From: Gordionus sp. m RMFG-2023
Taxonomy: Eukaryota > Nematomorpha > Gordioida > Chordodea > Parachordodidae
Direction: 5' to 3'
Assembly (NCBI RefSeq): GCF_954871325.1
Contig: NC_088775.1
Coordinates: forward strand, 42,509,561 to 42,573,560
DNA length: 64,000 nt
Shown here: positions 48,870 through 59,999 of the stretch, one piece after another
Layout of the letters: every line of letters starts with the position of its first letter
Position numbering within the stretch: position 1 is the first letter of the stretch
Translations under genes and position numbers: made by a program
Notes under the pieces: generated by a model
What the model was told of the DNA's origin: nothing
The model's database searches: none
The model's input: only the letters and a program-made list of their open reading frames with translations

Positions 48870-50345
48870 AATCACAATGTGGGTCGAATCTTTTCCCCAT
48901 AATATTTAACGACTCCAAAATAAGTGCTAACTTTACTTGTGGTAGGACAAAAATGAGCAAGGCTATCACAAATGTGTTAGGATCTGAATCCAAGAGGTCA
49001 ATTCTAGACGATTTGAAAGAAGGACATCCATATGCTATTTTAACAGATGCATCAAATAAGGGAAATATTAAAACATTTCCCCTGATACTTCGCTATTTCA
49101 ACAAGAATAAGGGCATTTCTATAAAAATATTGAAATTTTAGCTAACCACATAATGGTAAATATAGCTGATTCAGGGTTTTCAATGAGTTGCATGTCAGCT
49201 TTCTGCGTTGATAATGCCTCTGTTAATTTTGGCAAAAATCAAAGTGTATTTACCGAATTGAGGCAGCACAATAATGAATTAATACCAATTGGCTGTATAT
49301 GCCATATACTGCATAATTCTTGCAAGAAGGCAATGAATGTACTATCTGTAGATGTCGAAGTAATTGTGATGAAATGTTTTAACGAATTTAGTTCATCAAC
49401 TAAAAGAGTCACTGAATTAAAAGAATTGGTGGAGTGGTCTGATTTGGAATGGTGTGAGTTGTTGCGATATGTACCTATCAGGTGGTTATCATTAATACCT
49501 GCCATCGAGAGAATTTTAAAATTTTACGAACCCTTAAAGAAATACTTCTAAATAAAGATTTTAAAAGCTGTCCTAAATGAAAAATTTTTTCGAGGATGAT
49601 ATGTCAGAAGCTAATTTGGGATAAGTTTCACATGTAGGAAATCTACTTCATGTAGTTAATATTCAGTTGCAATCAGAAGATTCTTTATTGATAAAGATTC
49701 ACAAAATCATGCTACAGCTCTGTTCATCTCTACAGTTAAAAATAGATAATAAATTTTATGGCGCTATTGCTAAAAATATTATATTAAAATGTTCAAATAA
49801 TACTCTAATTAATACATTTTTAAATGAAGCAGATATTTTTATTAAGACAATTTTAGAATATTTACAATCAAAATTTGATTTTAATAACTCTATTTACAAA
49901 TGTTTAAATATTATGATCTTGGAACAGAAACCATCATTTGATTGTTTTTGTAATTTAATAAATATATTAAAATTACCGATAGACATTGAAGCCTTGTTTG
50001 AAGAGATTGTAATTTTTTCCATTTTTTATGATTAGCCAGAATACTTAAAGTTAGATGGTCTAAAAGCAGAGGAGAAATGGGTGGAATTTTTTCATAATAA
50101 CGATAAATCCCCATGCTTGGAAAAAATTTGCCAGTATGTTTTCTCCTTACCTCATTCTAATGCCTCATTGGAGCGCATTTTTAGCCTGATGAGGACTGTC
50201 TGGAGAAAGGAGAGAAATCGAATTGCTTTAACGAGGCCGAGTTAATGGTTAAACAAAATTATAAAATGTCATGCCAGGAATTTTATAAATATCTTAATAA
50301 CGACGGTAAACGTTTAGTTCCATTATTTAAATCTCAATATAATTA
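48870..50345 (+). pseudogene. hAT transposase (hAT-5, forward copy), SCAND3/ZNF862-like
   Basis: Successive + strand frames show MSKAITNVLG and ILTDASNKGN (first catalytic block with Asp). The 132-codon frame at 49153-49551 has CVDNASVNFGKNQSVF and IGCICHILHN, ending in PIRWLSLIPAIER. That frame holds the DDE/RNase H-like core of this hAT group. A later frame (49667-50035) covers the helical region. Near 50150-50240 SNASLERIFSLMRTVWRKERNRI marks the dimerisation domain. Three or four shifts or stops separate the frames. The BED finger is not on this copy but on the inverted copy to its right. Confidence 0.85.
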
Positions 50346-50559
50346 ACTATAACTATTTGACTTTCTATATTTTATAAAATCTTATTTATACATTTGCATA
50401 AAATCAAATAAATTTATTTTTTACATTGTAAAATTAATATTTTGAATATTTTGGCAAATCATAAAAATAAAGAAGCATTACAATCTCCTCAAACATGACA
50501 TCATATTAAATCTTATTAATAATTATCCGATAATAGTAATAATATTCTTACTTTGGTAT

Positions 50560-51400
50560 TTTTGCAGCATAATTTAGTGAACCTTTATTAAATTATATTC
50601 TTCTGATTGCAACTGCATATTAACAACATATAGTAGATTTCCTATATGTAAAATTCCTAAATATACTTCTGCCATTTATTTTTGAAAATTTTTTTCAAAA
50701 TATTATGACAGCTTTTATAATCTATTTACTTTATAGAGGTTTGTAAAATTTTAAAATTCTACGATGGCGCGTATTAGGAGGAACCTGTCAACCAACATTA
50801 TGCTGACTCAATTCTGTAAAACACTCTGGTTTTTGCCAAATTCACTGAGGAATTATCAGATCAGAAAGCTGCCATGCAATTCATTGGTAATGCCAAATCT
50901 GCCATATTTACCATTATATATGGTTAGCTATGTCTTTGGATATTTCATATCTGGAGAAATTTTTTTTAATAGTTTTATTAAAATCACATTAATTTTGTTG
51001 AAATAGGGGAGGATCAAGGGAAATGTTTTGATATCTCCTTATTAGATGCATCTGTTAGAATTGCATATGTTTGCACATCTTTCAAATCGTCAAGAATTGA
51101 CCTTCTGGATTTATATCCTAAAACATTGATGATAGCCTTGCTCATTTGTGTTCTACAAAGTATACTTTTCATTTATATTAGTCGTTAAATATTATGGGGA
51201 AAGATTCTACCAACATTGTGATGTTAAGTAGCTCTCTGAATGTTGTACTGCATGATAGGTATTTACCATTTCCGCAACTATAGTTGCATCTGTATTATTT
51301 CTTATTTTTGAAGAATATTTTTGTTTTGCAATAGATGTTGATAGACTTCCCTGTACTGATTTATGCTTTGAAGATTTTTGATGCCTCAAAATATCATATT
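50560..51400 (-). pseudogene. hAT transposase, inverted partial copy of hAT-5
   Basis: The minus strand reproduces the forward copy from about 48870 to 49720, with a gap of some 200 bases in the middle. In addition it carries the upstream end: a 60-codon frame at 51207-51389 reads RHQKSSKHKS, then AEMVNTYHAVQHSESY. That is the second half of a BED finger and the linker typical of this family. The two copies face each other and form an inverted repeat around 50346-50559. Stops and a frameshift show it is dead. Confidence 0.8.
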
Positions 51401-51718
51401 CACTTCCCCCATTGTATTAACTAAATACTGTAGAACAACTTCCCCGCACTGATTATAATTATTTTTTACATTGTAAATTTAAAATTGTTTGTTTTTTTAT
51501 AAAATTTTATTTATACATTAGCATAAAATATATTTTTACATTGTAAAATTACAATTTTTTTATAAAATTTTATCTTGTTTACATTCTTTTGTATTTAAAA
51601 AAGATCGTTGGTTATTATTTTTATACAAAATTAATATATTATAATAAATCAATATGTTATTTTAATAATAAAGATAGTATTTAAGAAATTTTGTGTCGTA
51701 CTCGTACTATAATTACCT

Positions 51719-51893
51719 ATTTTGAAAAATAGTTGGATATTTTATTTTGAAAAATATTTGGCTATTTTATTTTGAAAAATAGTTGGCTATTTTATTTTGA
51801 AAAATAGTTGGCTATTTTATTTTGAAAAATAGTTGGCTATTTTATTTTGAAAAATAATTACCTATTTTATTTTGGAAAATAGATTCGATTTTA
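51719..51893. repeat. 25-base minisatellite, about seven copies
   Basis: The unit TTTTGAAAAATAGTTGGCTA followed by TTTTA repeats without gaps. The middle three units are identical, the outer ones diverged. Confidence 0.9.
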
Positions 51894-51988
51894 TATTTAT
51901 AAAAAGTAATAAACGGATAACTAAGTAAATTCTCAATCCCGGCCGCAGGCCGGGCCGGCCCGCAAAATTTTTTTTTTTAGCAATTTTC

Positions 51989-52071
51989 ATATTTCTCCCA
52001 CAATTTTTATATTACTCCCACAAAATATCGAATTTCTCCCACAATTTGAAAATTTTGACCTGGCAACCCTG
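51989..52071. mobile_element. Right end of the hAT-5 block
   Basis: Three CTCCCACAA copies precede GACCTGGCAACCCTG. Its inverse, CAGGGTTGCCAGGTC, is a typical hAT terminal repeat. It abuts the gag-like region of gypsy B directly, so the hAT sequence inserted into gypsy B. The 8-mer to its right, GTCGTATA, has no exact partner near 47820. Confidence 0.65.
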
Positions 52072-52079
52072 GTCGTATA

Positions 52080-52598
52080 GCATTGTGTACCATATCTGAC
52101 ATCTTTTCTCCATGTATCTTTTTCAATGAAGGACTTTTTATTATTAATCTCCAATGATTGACATTTGACAACAATCTCCTCAATGATAATCAAGTCTGTC
52201 GTGTTTTCTTCTATCAATCTTGTTTTTAATCTCTCATTGTGACAATTAATAATGAATTGAACTGCTATCAATTCTGAATTAAGGCCAGATCCGCACACCT
52301 TCAGCCTATCCAGATATTCTCTGGATGACTCTAATCTATCTGGTTTAATACTAAAAACTTCCATTATACGAGTAATTTTGTTCTTTTCAACCTTTTTTTG
52401 TATTAAATCCTTCATTTGTTCATAAGATAAATTATCAATCGAATCCATTATACTCACCGCCAAATCTTTATTTATAGTCTCGAACAGTTTACATTTCTTA
52501 GTAGGTTCATCAGTTATGTTTTCGGCAAAAAATTTTAGGTCAAGGGTTTTGAGTAAGACTTTTATGTTATTATTACTATCCTCCACCATATTGAACAA
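52080..52598 (-). pseudogene. gag: gag-like region of gypsy B (fossil)
   Basis: An open stretch on the minus strand starts at the inner edge of the right LTR. It encodes a helical, Lys/Glu-rich protein with no membrane segment, as expected for a capsid-type gag. Primer-site-like TGGTGGAGGATAG lies at its start. It is interrupted by the hAT-5 insertion. Confidence 0.7.
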
Positions 52599-52878
52599 GG
52601 GAGAAAAGTGTTCAATTTAGAGTAATTTTGAAAGTATTAATCCAGAATAATTTAAATATATCGTCTTTATTTGAAAGTGTTAATCCAGAATAATTTATTA
52701 TATAAAAATAGAATCGAATATAAGAAAAACAAGTGACAATTTTTAATTCGTTTTCACAAAATCTCAATATATATATCTATCGTAAATCAATTTATGGTCA
52801 ATCAATTGTGGCTAAAGGCTTATATAAAAATACAATATAATATTAAGTGAATCTTTTTTAATAATATATTATGCAACA
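52589..52878 (-). repeat. LTR of gypsy B, 5' side, 290 bases
   Basis: It carries TGTTGC...CAATA termini on the minus strand, gag immediately inside, and the CTTGG target duplication outside at 52879-52883. Confidence 0.85.
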
Positions 52879-52915
52879 CTTGGTTTTGTGGATACTTTAT
52901 ATTTGTTAAATTTTT

Positions 52916-54439
52916 TTAACAAAAAATTATTGAAAAAAAAATATTCAAAAATTTATTTAATTAAATCATCTTTTGTTTAATTATTATTTTCATTATTATA
53001 TTATGCAAAAAATTAACTTTTTATTGATATATTGTTTGGAAGAATAATGCAAAATAGGTGGATTTGGAAATCATTTTGAAAAAAAACTAATAGCTTTACT
53101 AAAATTAAATTAGTTATTAATTTTGGCTAGAAATTTTTTATTATGTTTTAGCAAAAGAGGTATAAAAATTTGGTCCGAATTTATTTTAAAAGCTATATAG
53201 CAGGGATATAAATATGTGATTCGAATTTTAAAAAAAATTGAAATAAGTTTGAATAGTGCGTTAGAAAAAACACATTGGTTTAGCATATCTGGGCAATCGA
53301 ACTGTAATTAAAAAATTGGTAACCTACAAACGTATCCAATGACATTAATACTAACTCGGATTGATGATTATGTTATAAAGTATATTCTCTAAATTCGTTT
53401 CTCATTTCACCTGAATGTCTTTCAATTGCGGCTTCAATGTATGCACATTGCCCACATTCTTAAAATATTTTTGTGGGAGTATTTGGATTGTGAACTTAAG
53501 AACCTAAATATAAAATAAAAATATATACTAAATATGATTCTAAATCTTTATTAAATAAATAACTAAATCAAATACAAAGTGAAAAACATAATCAAAATAA
53601 AAGAAAAATGAAATTAATATAAAAATAAAAGTAAAAATTAAAAATTAAAAAATTAAAAAATTAAAAATTATATGTAAAAATAAAAAAATTAAAAAGTCTT
53701 CCGAGAGAAAATAAAAAGTTATCATCCCACTTTATAAAACTCTTAAAGTATGAAAAATCTACAATTATCACGCGATTTCATCTCATTTACATAGACGGGG
53801 TTCTAAATAATAATTTTAATAAAACATTTTTTTTGTTTGAATATTATTACAATTTGAATAATGCATTTTTTTGTAACGCAAAAATGCAACAATTTTAATA
53901 AATAAATCGAGTCTAGTTTAATCATATCAATAAAATTTATGGCTTAAAAAATTTAAAAAGACAAGTTTTGGGGAAATATGCCAGAAAACATTAGATCATA
54001 TAAGAAATGGTGATGACTAAATAAAATTTCAAGAGGTTGTTGGTTGAGGAAAGCGGTGTTTTTATTCCTAAGTAATATACCAACTATTATTCCATACACC
54101 TGATGTTTCATGAGCTTTTTCAGGCTGGATGAAAAGGTCATTTATTTTAAAAAAAATTATAATAAAGTTAATAAGATTAAACTATCACAAAACCATATAA
54201 AGTTAAAATGAAAAGGAAAACGAGTGAATATTGATTTAATACCACAGTCTGTTTTAAAGTACGTCATAGATTATTTTATTTTAAAAAAAACTTATCAATA
54301 TATTAAAAAAAATGAATAAGATTTTTCAGAACATTTGAGTTTTAAGATAAAATATTTTACGAGGATTTTTAAATTTATCCAATAATTATTCTCAAAAAAT
54401 TTTAAAAAGTATATGTCCTATCTTCTTATTTTTATACAG
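52916..54439. other. AT-rich DNA, probably the end of a host intron
   Basis: A-rich simple repeats at 53630-53700. The frame at 53953-54141 (minus) has no recognisable motif. The stretch ends in a strong acceptor (T-rich tract, then ATACAG) at 54439. Confidence 0.45.
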
Positions 54440-54981
54440 AAGATAAAAATCACGAAAACTCTCTTAATGGAGAAGATCTCACTAGAGAATTCAAAAATTT
54501 GCAAATATTTTACCATTCCTGTATAAATCATGAAACCTCAACCAGATTTAATTCATATGATCAAATGAACTTTATATTGTTTGAACCAATATCATCGTAT
54601 GTCCATAAATTTGGGAAAATGATAATGATTGCTCCTCAAAATTCTACCAACATCAATGAAAGTTTAAGAAGAGGGGAGAGGAAGGAGATGCAAAAATTAT
54701 TAAATAATGTTTCAAGGTTGTTGACAAAATTAACTATGGAATTCGCCAATCTTTTGCCCTTCAAAATGTATTATAGTATTAATGATCCTGATAGAATGGT
54801 TCAAAGAGTGACATTGAATCCACCAAATTTTGCCATTAAAGTGGATTTCAGACCTGCACCGGTTAGAGCTCACAGTGTTTTGGCTCATGATTACATACCG
54901 GAACTATTGGAATTATATCAAAGGCTGGGAGGCACCTTCAAAGACTTTAAACTCGTCGAAGATGCCGTCCTGCAATACTAA
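54440..54981 (+). CDS. Terminal exon of an unrecognised host gene
   Basis: The exon opens after a textbook acceptor, in phase 1, and reads 179 complete codons to a TAA. An open run of this length in DNA this AT-rich is very unlikely by chance. The protein is soluble-looking. It has a helical, charged middle (NINESLRRGERKEMQKLLNN), then NPPNFAIKVDFRPAPVRAHS and a C-terminus rich in Leu (YIPELLELYQRLGG). There is no signal peptide, membrane helix or transposon motif. A G at the end of exon 35259-35459 plus AA here would form a Glu codon, so the two exons can join. I do not recognise the family; a conserved cytosolic or nuclear housekeeping protein seems likely. Confidence 0.75.
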
Positions 54982-55111
54982 AGGTAGATTTTTTTTATAT
55001 AAAGTTATTGATAATGATCAAAATTAAAATGTAATTAAGGGCAGTTAGTGAATCTAGCTTAGCTCCTCTATTTTAGACTAATGTTTTAAAAAGCTTTTAA
55101 ATCTTTATTTC

Positions 55112-55117
55112 AATAAA
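55112..55117 (+). promoter_or_regulatory. Poly(A) signal AATAAA
   Basis: It lies about 130 bases after the stop codon of the terminal exon, followed by T-rich sequence. It supports 54440-54981 as the last exon. Confidence 0.55.
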
Positions 55118-55139
55118 GTTTTTAAACTTGAAATGGGAA

Positions 55140-56004
55140 AACAATTTGATGGAAATCTATTTAAAACATTTAATTTAATATTTGCTCTCCCTTAATATGC
55201 TTTAAGGCAAGGATAATTTTGGTATTATTATTAGCTCCTAAACTAATATTTTATTTTGAATAATATACGAAAATTTTTAAATCAATCAATAAAAGTGTAA
55301 TTTCTGAATCGAGTGGCATCTGTAAATAGTTATCTATATAATGAAAAAGTGGGTAGGAGTGATTTGTTTTAATTTTTTAAATGGGGGGGGGGGGGGGGTC
55401 AGAGGAGGCATCAAAGAAGGGTAGGGAAAATAAACACTATTTGTAGATTAAAAATAAAAATAACTGATTAAAAAATAAATATGTTAATAGATATTATTTC
55501 CCAATTCATTCACAGGTAACATTTAAGTACAGGCTGAAGTTGTACACGCTCGTGGCTAATGTTTAGAATACGTTAGCAACAACTAGTTGATTATCATCAA
55601 CTAATGTTTATTTGTTCTAGGCCTAAATAGTCATGAGATCTGAAATTGTTAGAATTATTTGAAAGTTATAAATGATCGCTCATTATAAATTTTTTTAGAT
55701 TAGTGTCTCTTATATCTCATATTGTGATACGTTACCTATCCTAGATGCTAACGCAGTTATGGGAGGGGGGCAAATTCCCCAAAAGTCAAAAATATTTGGA
55801 CAAGCCCCACCCCCAACGGAAGCCAACAATTTATATTTATTTCTCACATAAACAGCAGAAATAAATATGCTAATAATTTATTCTATGAATCAATATCGGT
55901 TTCAAATTTTTCTTGACGTTATATTTATCTACCATATTAAATAAATCATTGGAGATTTTTTCACTGCAAAACTATAGTAAAATATTCCCAAAAAATGAAA
56001 TCGG
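55140..56004. other. AT-rich DNA with G runs
   Basis: A 16-base G run stands at 55383-55398. A GGGAGGGGGGCAAATTCCCC patch near 55758 resembles G-rich miniature-element ends. No gene was seen. Confidence 0.4.
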
Positions 56005-56950
56005 ATGGAAACTAAAAGAATAGCTGAAAGCATTATATTGGAACATAAAGAAATTAGGGCAAATGTAGTTGACAAATTTTATAAATTATATGTCATTATT
56101 GACTCGAAAGCAGAGCTCTATGAAGTTTATATTTATCTATCCCGACTCCAGCAAGGCAAGCCCGTCGTTCCAATATTAATACAAGGAGTCGAAGAATACT
56201 ATAACAAATCTCTTTTATCTCCCTCTTGGATACTTTTATAACTCAAATGAATGAAAGGTTCTTGATTAATCAGGTATATTATTACCGCCATCGATTTCAA
56301 ATCTTGAGAAAAATCAAATATTTGACAGATTTTTATTGAGAGGATGTTAAAGTATATGATGCATTAATAGCCGAATACAAACTATGTTATGGTATAAAAG
56401 GTTAGGTATAGAATTACCAAAAAATGCTATAGATGCTTCGCATAATTTCAAATATATTTTCAACTATTTCCTTAATATATTAAAATTATTATATATCTTT
56501 GCAACTCTACCCATTATTATTTCTACCAATGAAAGAACATTCTCTTTTTAATAAGACTAAAAACATACCTGAGCTGAGAAGTAGTGTTGTTAAATGGCTC
56601 GATTTGAGCCGATTTTTGACAGATGACTCAATACAGAAAAATATTGCCTAGGCCTCGAAATTTCGCTAATAGAAGGTCCATTGTGACATCTATGAGCAAA
56701 ATCTTTAGGCTTTAATAATATTTTTCTGAATAAAATATTGAATTCATCGTTTTAAAAAATAGGCTCAAATCGAGCCTTTTAACAACAATACTGAGAAGTA
56801 CTACCTCTGAAAATAGAAAGTATTGGTGTTAGCCCTTCTTAATTTACATAGGAGGTTGATACCAAGCATTAACAAAATCATTGAAAAATTGGATCAATCC
56901 CAAAGAAGATGAAATAATTTATTTTGTGTATTTTAATTATAATATTTGTA
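56005..56950 (+). pseudogene. hAT transposase relic of the ZMYM1/P52-like type
   Basis: A 78-codon frame reads IRANVVDKFYKLYVIIDSKA, then SRLQQGKPV, then GVEEYYNKSLLSP, matching the relic at 24300-25150. Further on, in other frames, come a FATLPI-type segment and TNERTFSF, the start of the dimerisation domain. After the miniature element, LRSTTSENR and LTKSLKNWINP finish it. Several stops are present. Confidence 0.65.
56582..56790. mobile_element. 209-base miniature hAT element inside a hAT transposase
   Basis: The left end is TAGTGTTGTTAAATGGCTCG and the right end, inverted, is TATTGTTGTTAAAAGGCTCG. Both continue into GGCTCGATTTGAGCC-type palindromes. CTGAGAAG flanks both sides exactly (56574-56581 and 56791-56798). 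It splits the dimerisation domain of the surrounding hAT relic. Confidence 0.92.
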
Positions 56951-58511
56951 AAAAAATATAAATTTTATAAGCATCTAAATTTAAATTTAAATTATATTTT
57001 GAAAAGATATGTTGGAAATAAAGATTATTACACAAAAATATTTTTAAAAGTTTTTGCACATATATAAACTTACAAAGTATATTCGTGCAAAAAATATATG
57101 GTGTAGAAAATATATTATATACATTACTAGAATAATTCTAGAAAAAATTTAATTATCCCTCACCTCCCATAGCCAATTTGTGGATAAGCGCCTGGTCTAG
57201 CCCCGCCAATCCATTCAGACTTCACTAGTACAATTCTTCCAAAAGGAAATTAATGAACTTGGGTAGGTAAATATTTGTTTATTATATTTTCGCGAAATAA
57301 TGTCAATGAATTTACAAAAATATCCTGAATAGGGTTTTTTGGGTTAAAAATTGTAAACAAACGTCATGTCAAGTCATTATTAAAAGACAGCTGAGGTCAA
57401 GGATTTAAAAAAATAAGATAAGACGGGTGCGAAAACTTTCGCCTGTCAAGTTATTATTAAAAGACAGCTGAGGCCAAGGATTTAAAAAAATAAGATAAGG
57501 CGAATTATAAAGAAGGAAAGACTAGGTGGCCTATCGTAAACTCGGAAAAAAAGTTAATAAGATAGAAAAGCACAACTGAGTTCAACTTTTGAAATATTCC
57601 AAACCATGAACAGAATGGCAAATTGTAGCCAACTCTAGACGGCTAAGTTCCCTACGACTTCCTGGGTATAACAGCAAATGATATTTGAATATTATCCTTT
57701 CAAATTAACATTCTTGAGCACAAATCGAATAATGATTATTAATATTCAATAATGAATTATTAGTTGACAATTTGAAAATTTTTATTTAAAAACAGAACAA
57801 AAATCTTTGAAGATAACAATTAAAAAAATCTTCAGAAATCAAAAATTTCAAGAATTTTTACTTTGAAGAACATTTCCTCTGGAAATTGGCATTCGCATGT
57901 TTTTCATATATTAAATAAAGAGTCCTAAATTTATATAAAATTATATTTATTAGATATTTATTGATCACAACTTCGATGAATCGCCCTCACAGTATATGGA
58001 GATTTCGATAAACGAACTCGAATCATATTTAATGGTAATTTTTGTATATTTATATATAATATATTATGTTGTATAGTTTACACAAATAACAAATCCAATA
58101 AAAACCTACTAAGCATAATTGAAAAAAAAACATGAAAGACATAATTTCTGATAAGGACTATATAATACAATCCTTTAAGTGCATGCAATTTAGACTGGGG
58201 AAAATCAGACCAAGGGGCACGTGAATTTGATCCCATTTATTGTTGTGCATAAGTCCAATCCTATTTATTTTATCACCAATTTAGTCTAAAATATGAAATT
58301 TAATCTTATGATAGTCTTGACAATTCTTTTTTATTATATCATAAAATTAGACTTTTAAGTTTCCCGTTATCTTTTTTAATACAAGGATATTTTATTGTTA
58401 AAACATAATTTTTATATATACTCCTTTATGTGGTTCTTTATCCAAATTACCCCTTTCTTTTAACTTGAAAAACAAAATTAATTTGAAAAATCAATTTTCT
58501 AATTGTATACA
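56951..58511. other. AT-rich DNA with one tandem duplication
   Basis: A 60-base block at 57368-57427 recurs at 57445-57504 (AAAGACAGCTGAGG, then AAAAAAATAAGATAAG) with few changes. No gene was seen. Confidence 0.6.
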
Positions 58512-59300
58512 TTAATTAGACCTGTGCAACAAAGCCTCAATTGACGGCGCCAATTTTTTAAATTTTCGCCGCCCCTAATAAATTAACGGTGGCCACGGCG
58601 TGTAATTTATTTAAAAAAAAATTTTTAATGAATTTAATTTATAATTTAATGTATTACATTTTTTTTTTCATTTATTTGAGCAATATTAGTTCTAACATTG
58701 TTAATCTCAGAATAAGAAAAAAATACATAAATTTAAATAGTAGTGAGACAGAAAATAATAAGAAATGAATTAAACTACTAAGGAATTGCATTTTCAGATC
58801 AGAGTTACATAATCAACACACATTAATAATATTCTATTGATTTTTATTAAAACAAATTAAAATATAAATTTGAAATGCAAGTAAAATATAAAGTGAGAAA
58901 TATAAATAAATTAGAAATCAGATTTAGTAATTACAATTGTCATGAATAAATAGTATTTTAACAAGATATGTGGAACATAAAGAAGTCTTTTTTGTATTGG
59001 GTATTAATCCAGCGATGAAAAAAATTCTTCACCTGGGTGTACTAGTTGCAGGTATATAAAAAGCCTCCCTAGCTAAATTAGCAAGCCTAGGAAGTTCCAG
59101 TCGCCTTTTTATCCAAAAAGTTAGTGCATCCTCTTCTGGTATACTATGTTGGCTGAACAAAATATGCCATTTTTGCTCCTAATGCTGTTATAATCATTGC
59201 TTGTGCAATTTTAGCTAAATTTGAAATATGAACTGGATGTTTGCCCATCATCTCTAACCATTTCTATCATGCTCCAAAAGTTTTAAATATCTAATTAAAA
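58512..59300 (-). pseudogene. hAT-related relic with a transposase C-terminal trace
   Basis: Minus-strand reading of about 59030-59110 gives ELPRLANLAREAFYIPATSTP, followed by a stop. It is the start of a hAT dimerisation domain (LARxxLxIPATSTP). GC-rich sequence at 58530-58600 (GACGGCGCCAATT, then GCCGCC, then GGCCACGGCG) may be a subterminal array. Terminal repeats were not identified. Confidence 0.5.
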
Positions 59301-59999
59301 ATTGCAAATGATGTCGTAAAATTCGAATTTAAATATTCTAAAACAATTTTAAGATTATCTCAAATCAGGTAGTGTTATCTAATATCTAATGTTTAAAATA
59401 TAATTTTATTATTAAAAATATAATACAAAAAAAAATTACTGAAGTTTGGTAATTGGAAATTGTTGCATATCTTCTTTTAGGCAAATGATATCTGAGCAAT
59501 CAGATTTATTGATTAGTATGTGTTTCTATTTCACTGGGAAATAATAATCATAAATTTATTGTTGATCCTTTTTGGGAGGAAAGAAATTTCACCGATTCTC
59601 AGAATGGATTTAATAATGTGTAAAGTTCATATCCAATAGTTATAAATGTTATAAGGATTATTTTCCTATTTTATTTAGAACATTATTTAAAGGAATCTTA
59701 TTAACACTTTGGAGACTTTCTAGCATAATTAATATGCTGTACCAGCAGGTAGGGTAATTTAATCCTTTCGCGCTAATTTTTTTTTTAAATTATAGACATA
59801 AGTAACACATTTTCATTAAAAAAACTTATTTCGAGTATTTCTAACGAAAGATATTCATCAATTCCAATTGTCATCAATAGGCAAAATGCAAGTTTTATTT
59901 AAAAAATATTTTATTTTATATGAAATGAAATGACAAATAACAATTTCTTTTGATATTTAAGCATAAATTAGTATTAAATTTTTGACGAATCTTGAATAG
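59301..59999. other. AT-rich DNA with a piggyBac-like end motif
   Basis: TTTAATCCTTTCGCGCTAAT at about 59757 resembles a piggyBac terminus (a TTAA-type target followed by CCTTTCGCGC). The transposase relic starts about 240 bases further right. Confidence 0.4.

Larger units (their letters stand above)
43756..52878 (-). mobile_element. Ty3/gypsy LTR element B inserted in LINE copy B (fossil)
   Basis: End repeats at 43756-43824 and 52589-52878 share both termini (TGTTGC...CAATA on the minus strand) but differ in length. The insertion is flanked by CTTGG on both sides (43751-43755 and 52879-52883). On the minus strand a gag-like region follows the right LTR, the pol region lies at 44791-47836, and a polypurine tract (AGAGGAGGTGCA) abuts the left LTR. 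Between gag and pol lie about 4 kb of hAT sequence inserted later. Matching LTR ends and a long open pol region suggest a fairly young insertion. It is broken: one large insertion and about two further breaks. Confidence 0.9.

Noticed and set aside
53953-54141. 62-codon minus-strand frame near the terminal exon
   Set aside because: No recognisable domain and no supporting splice signals; it opposes the better supported + strand gene.
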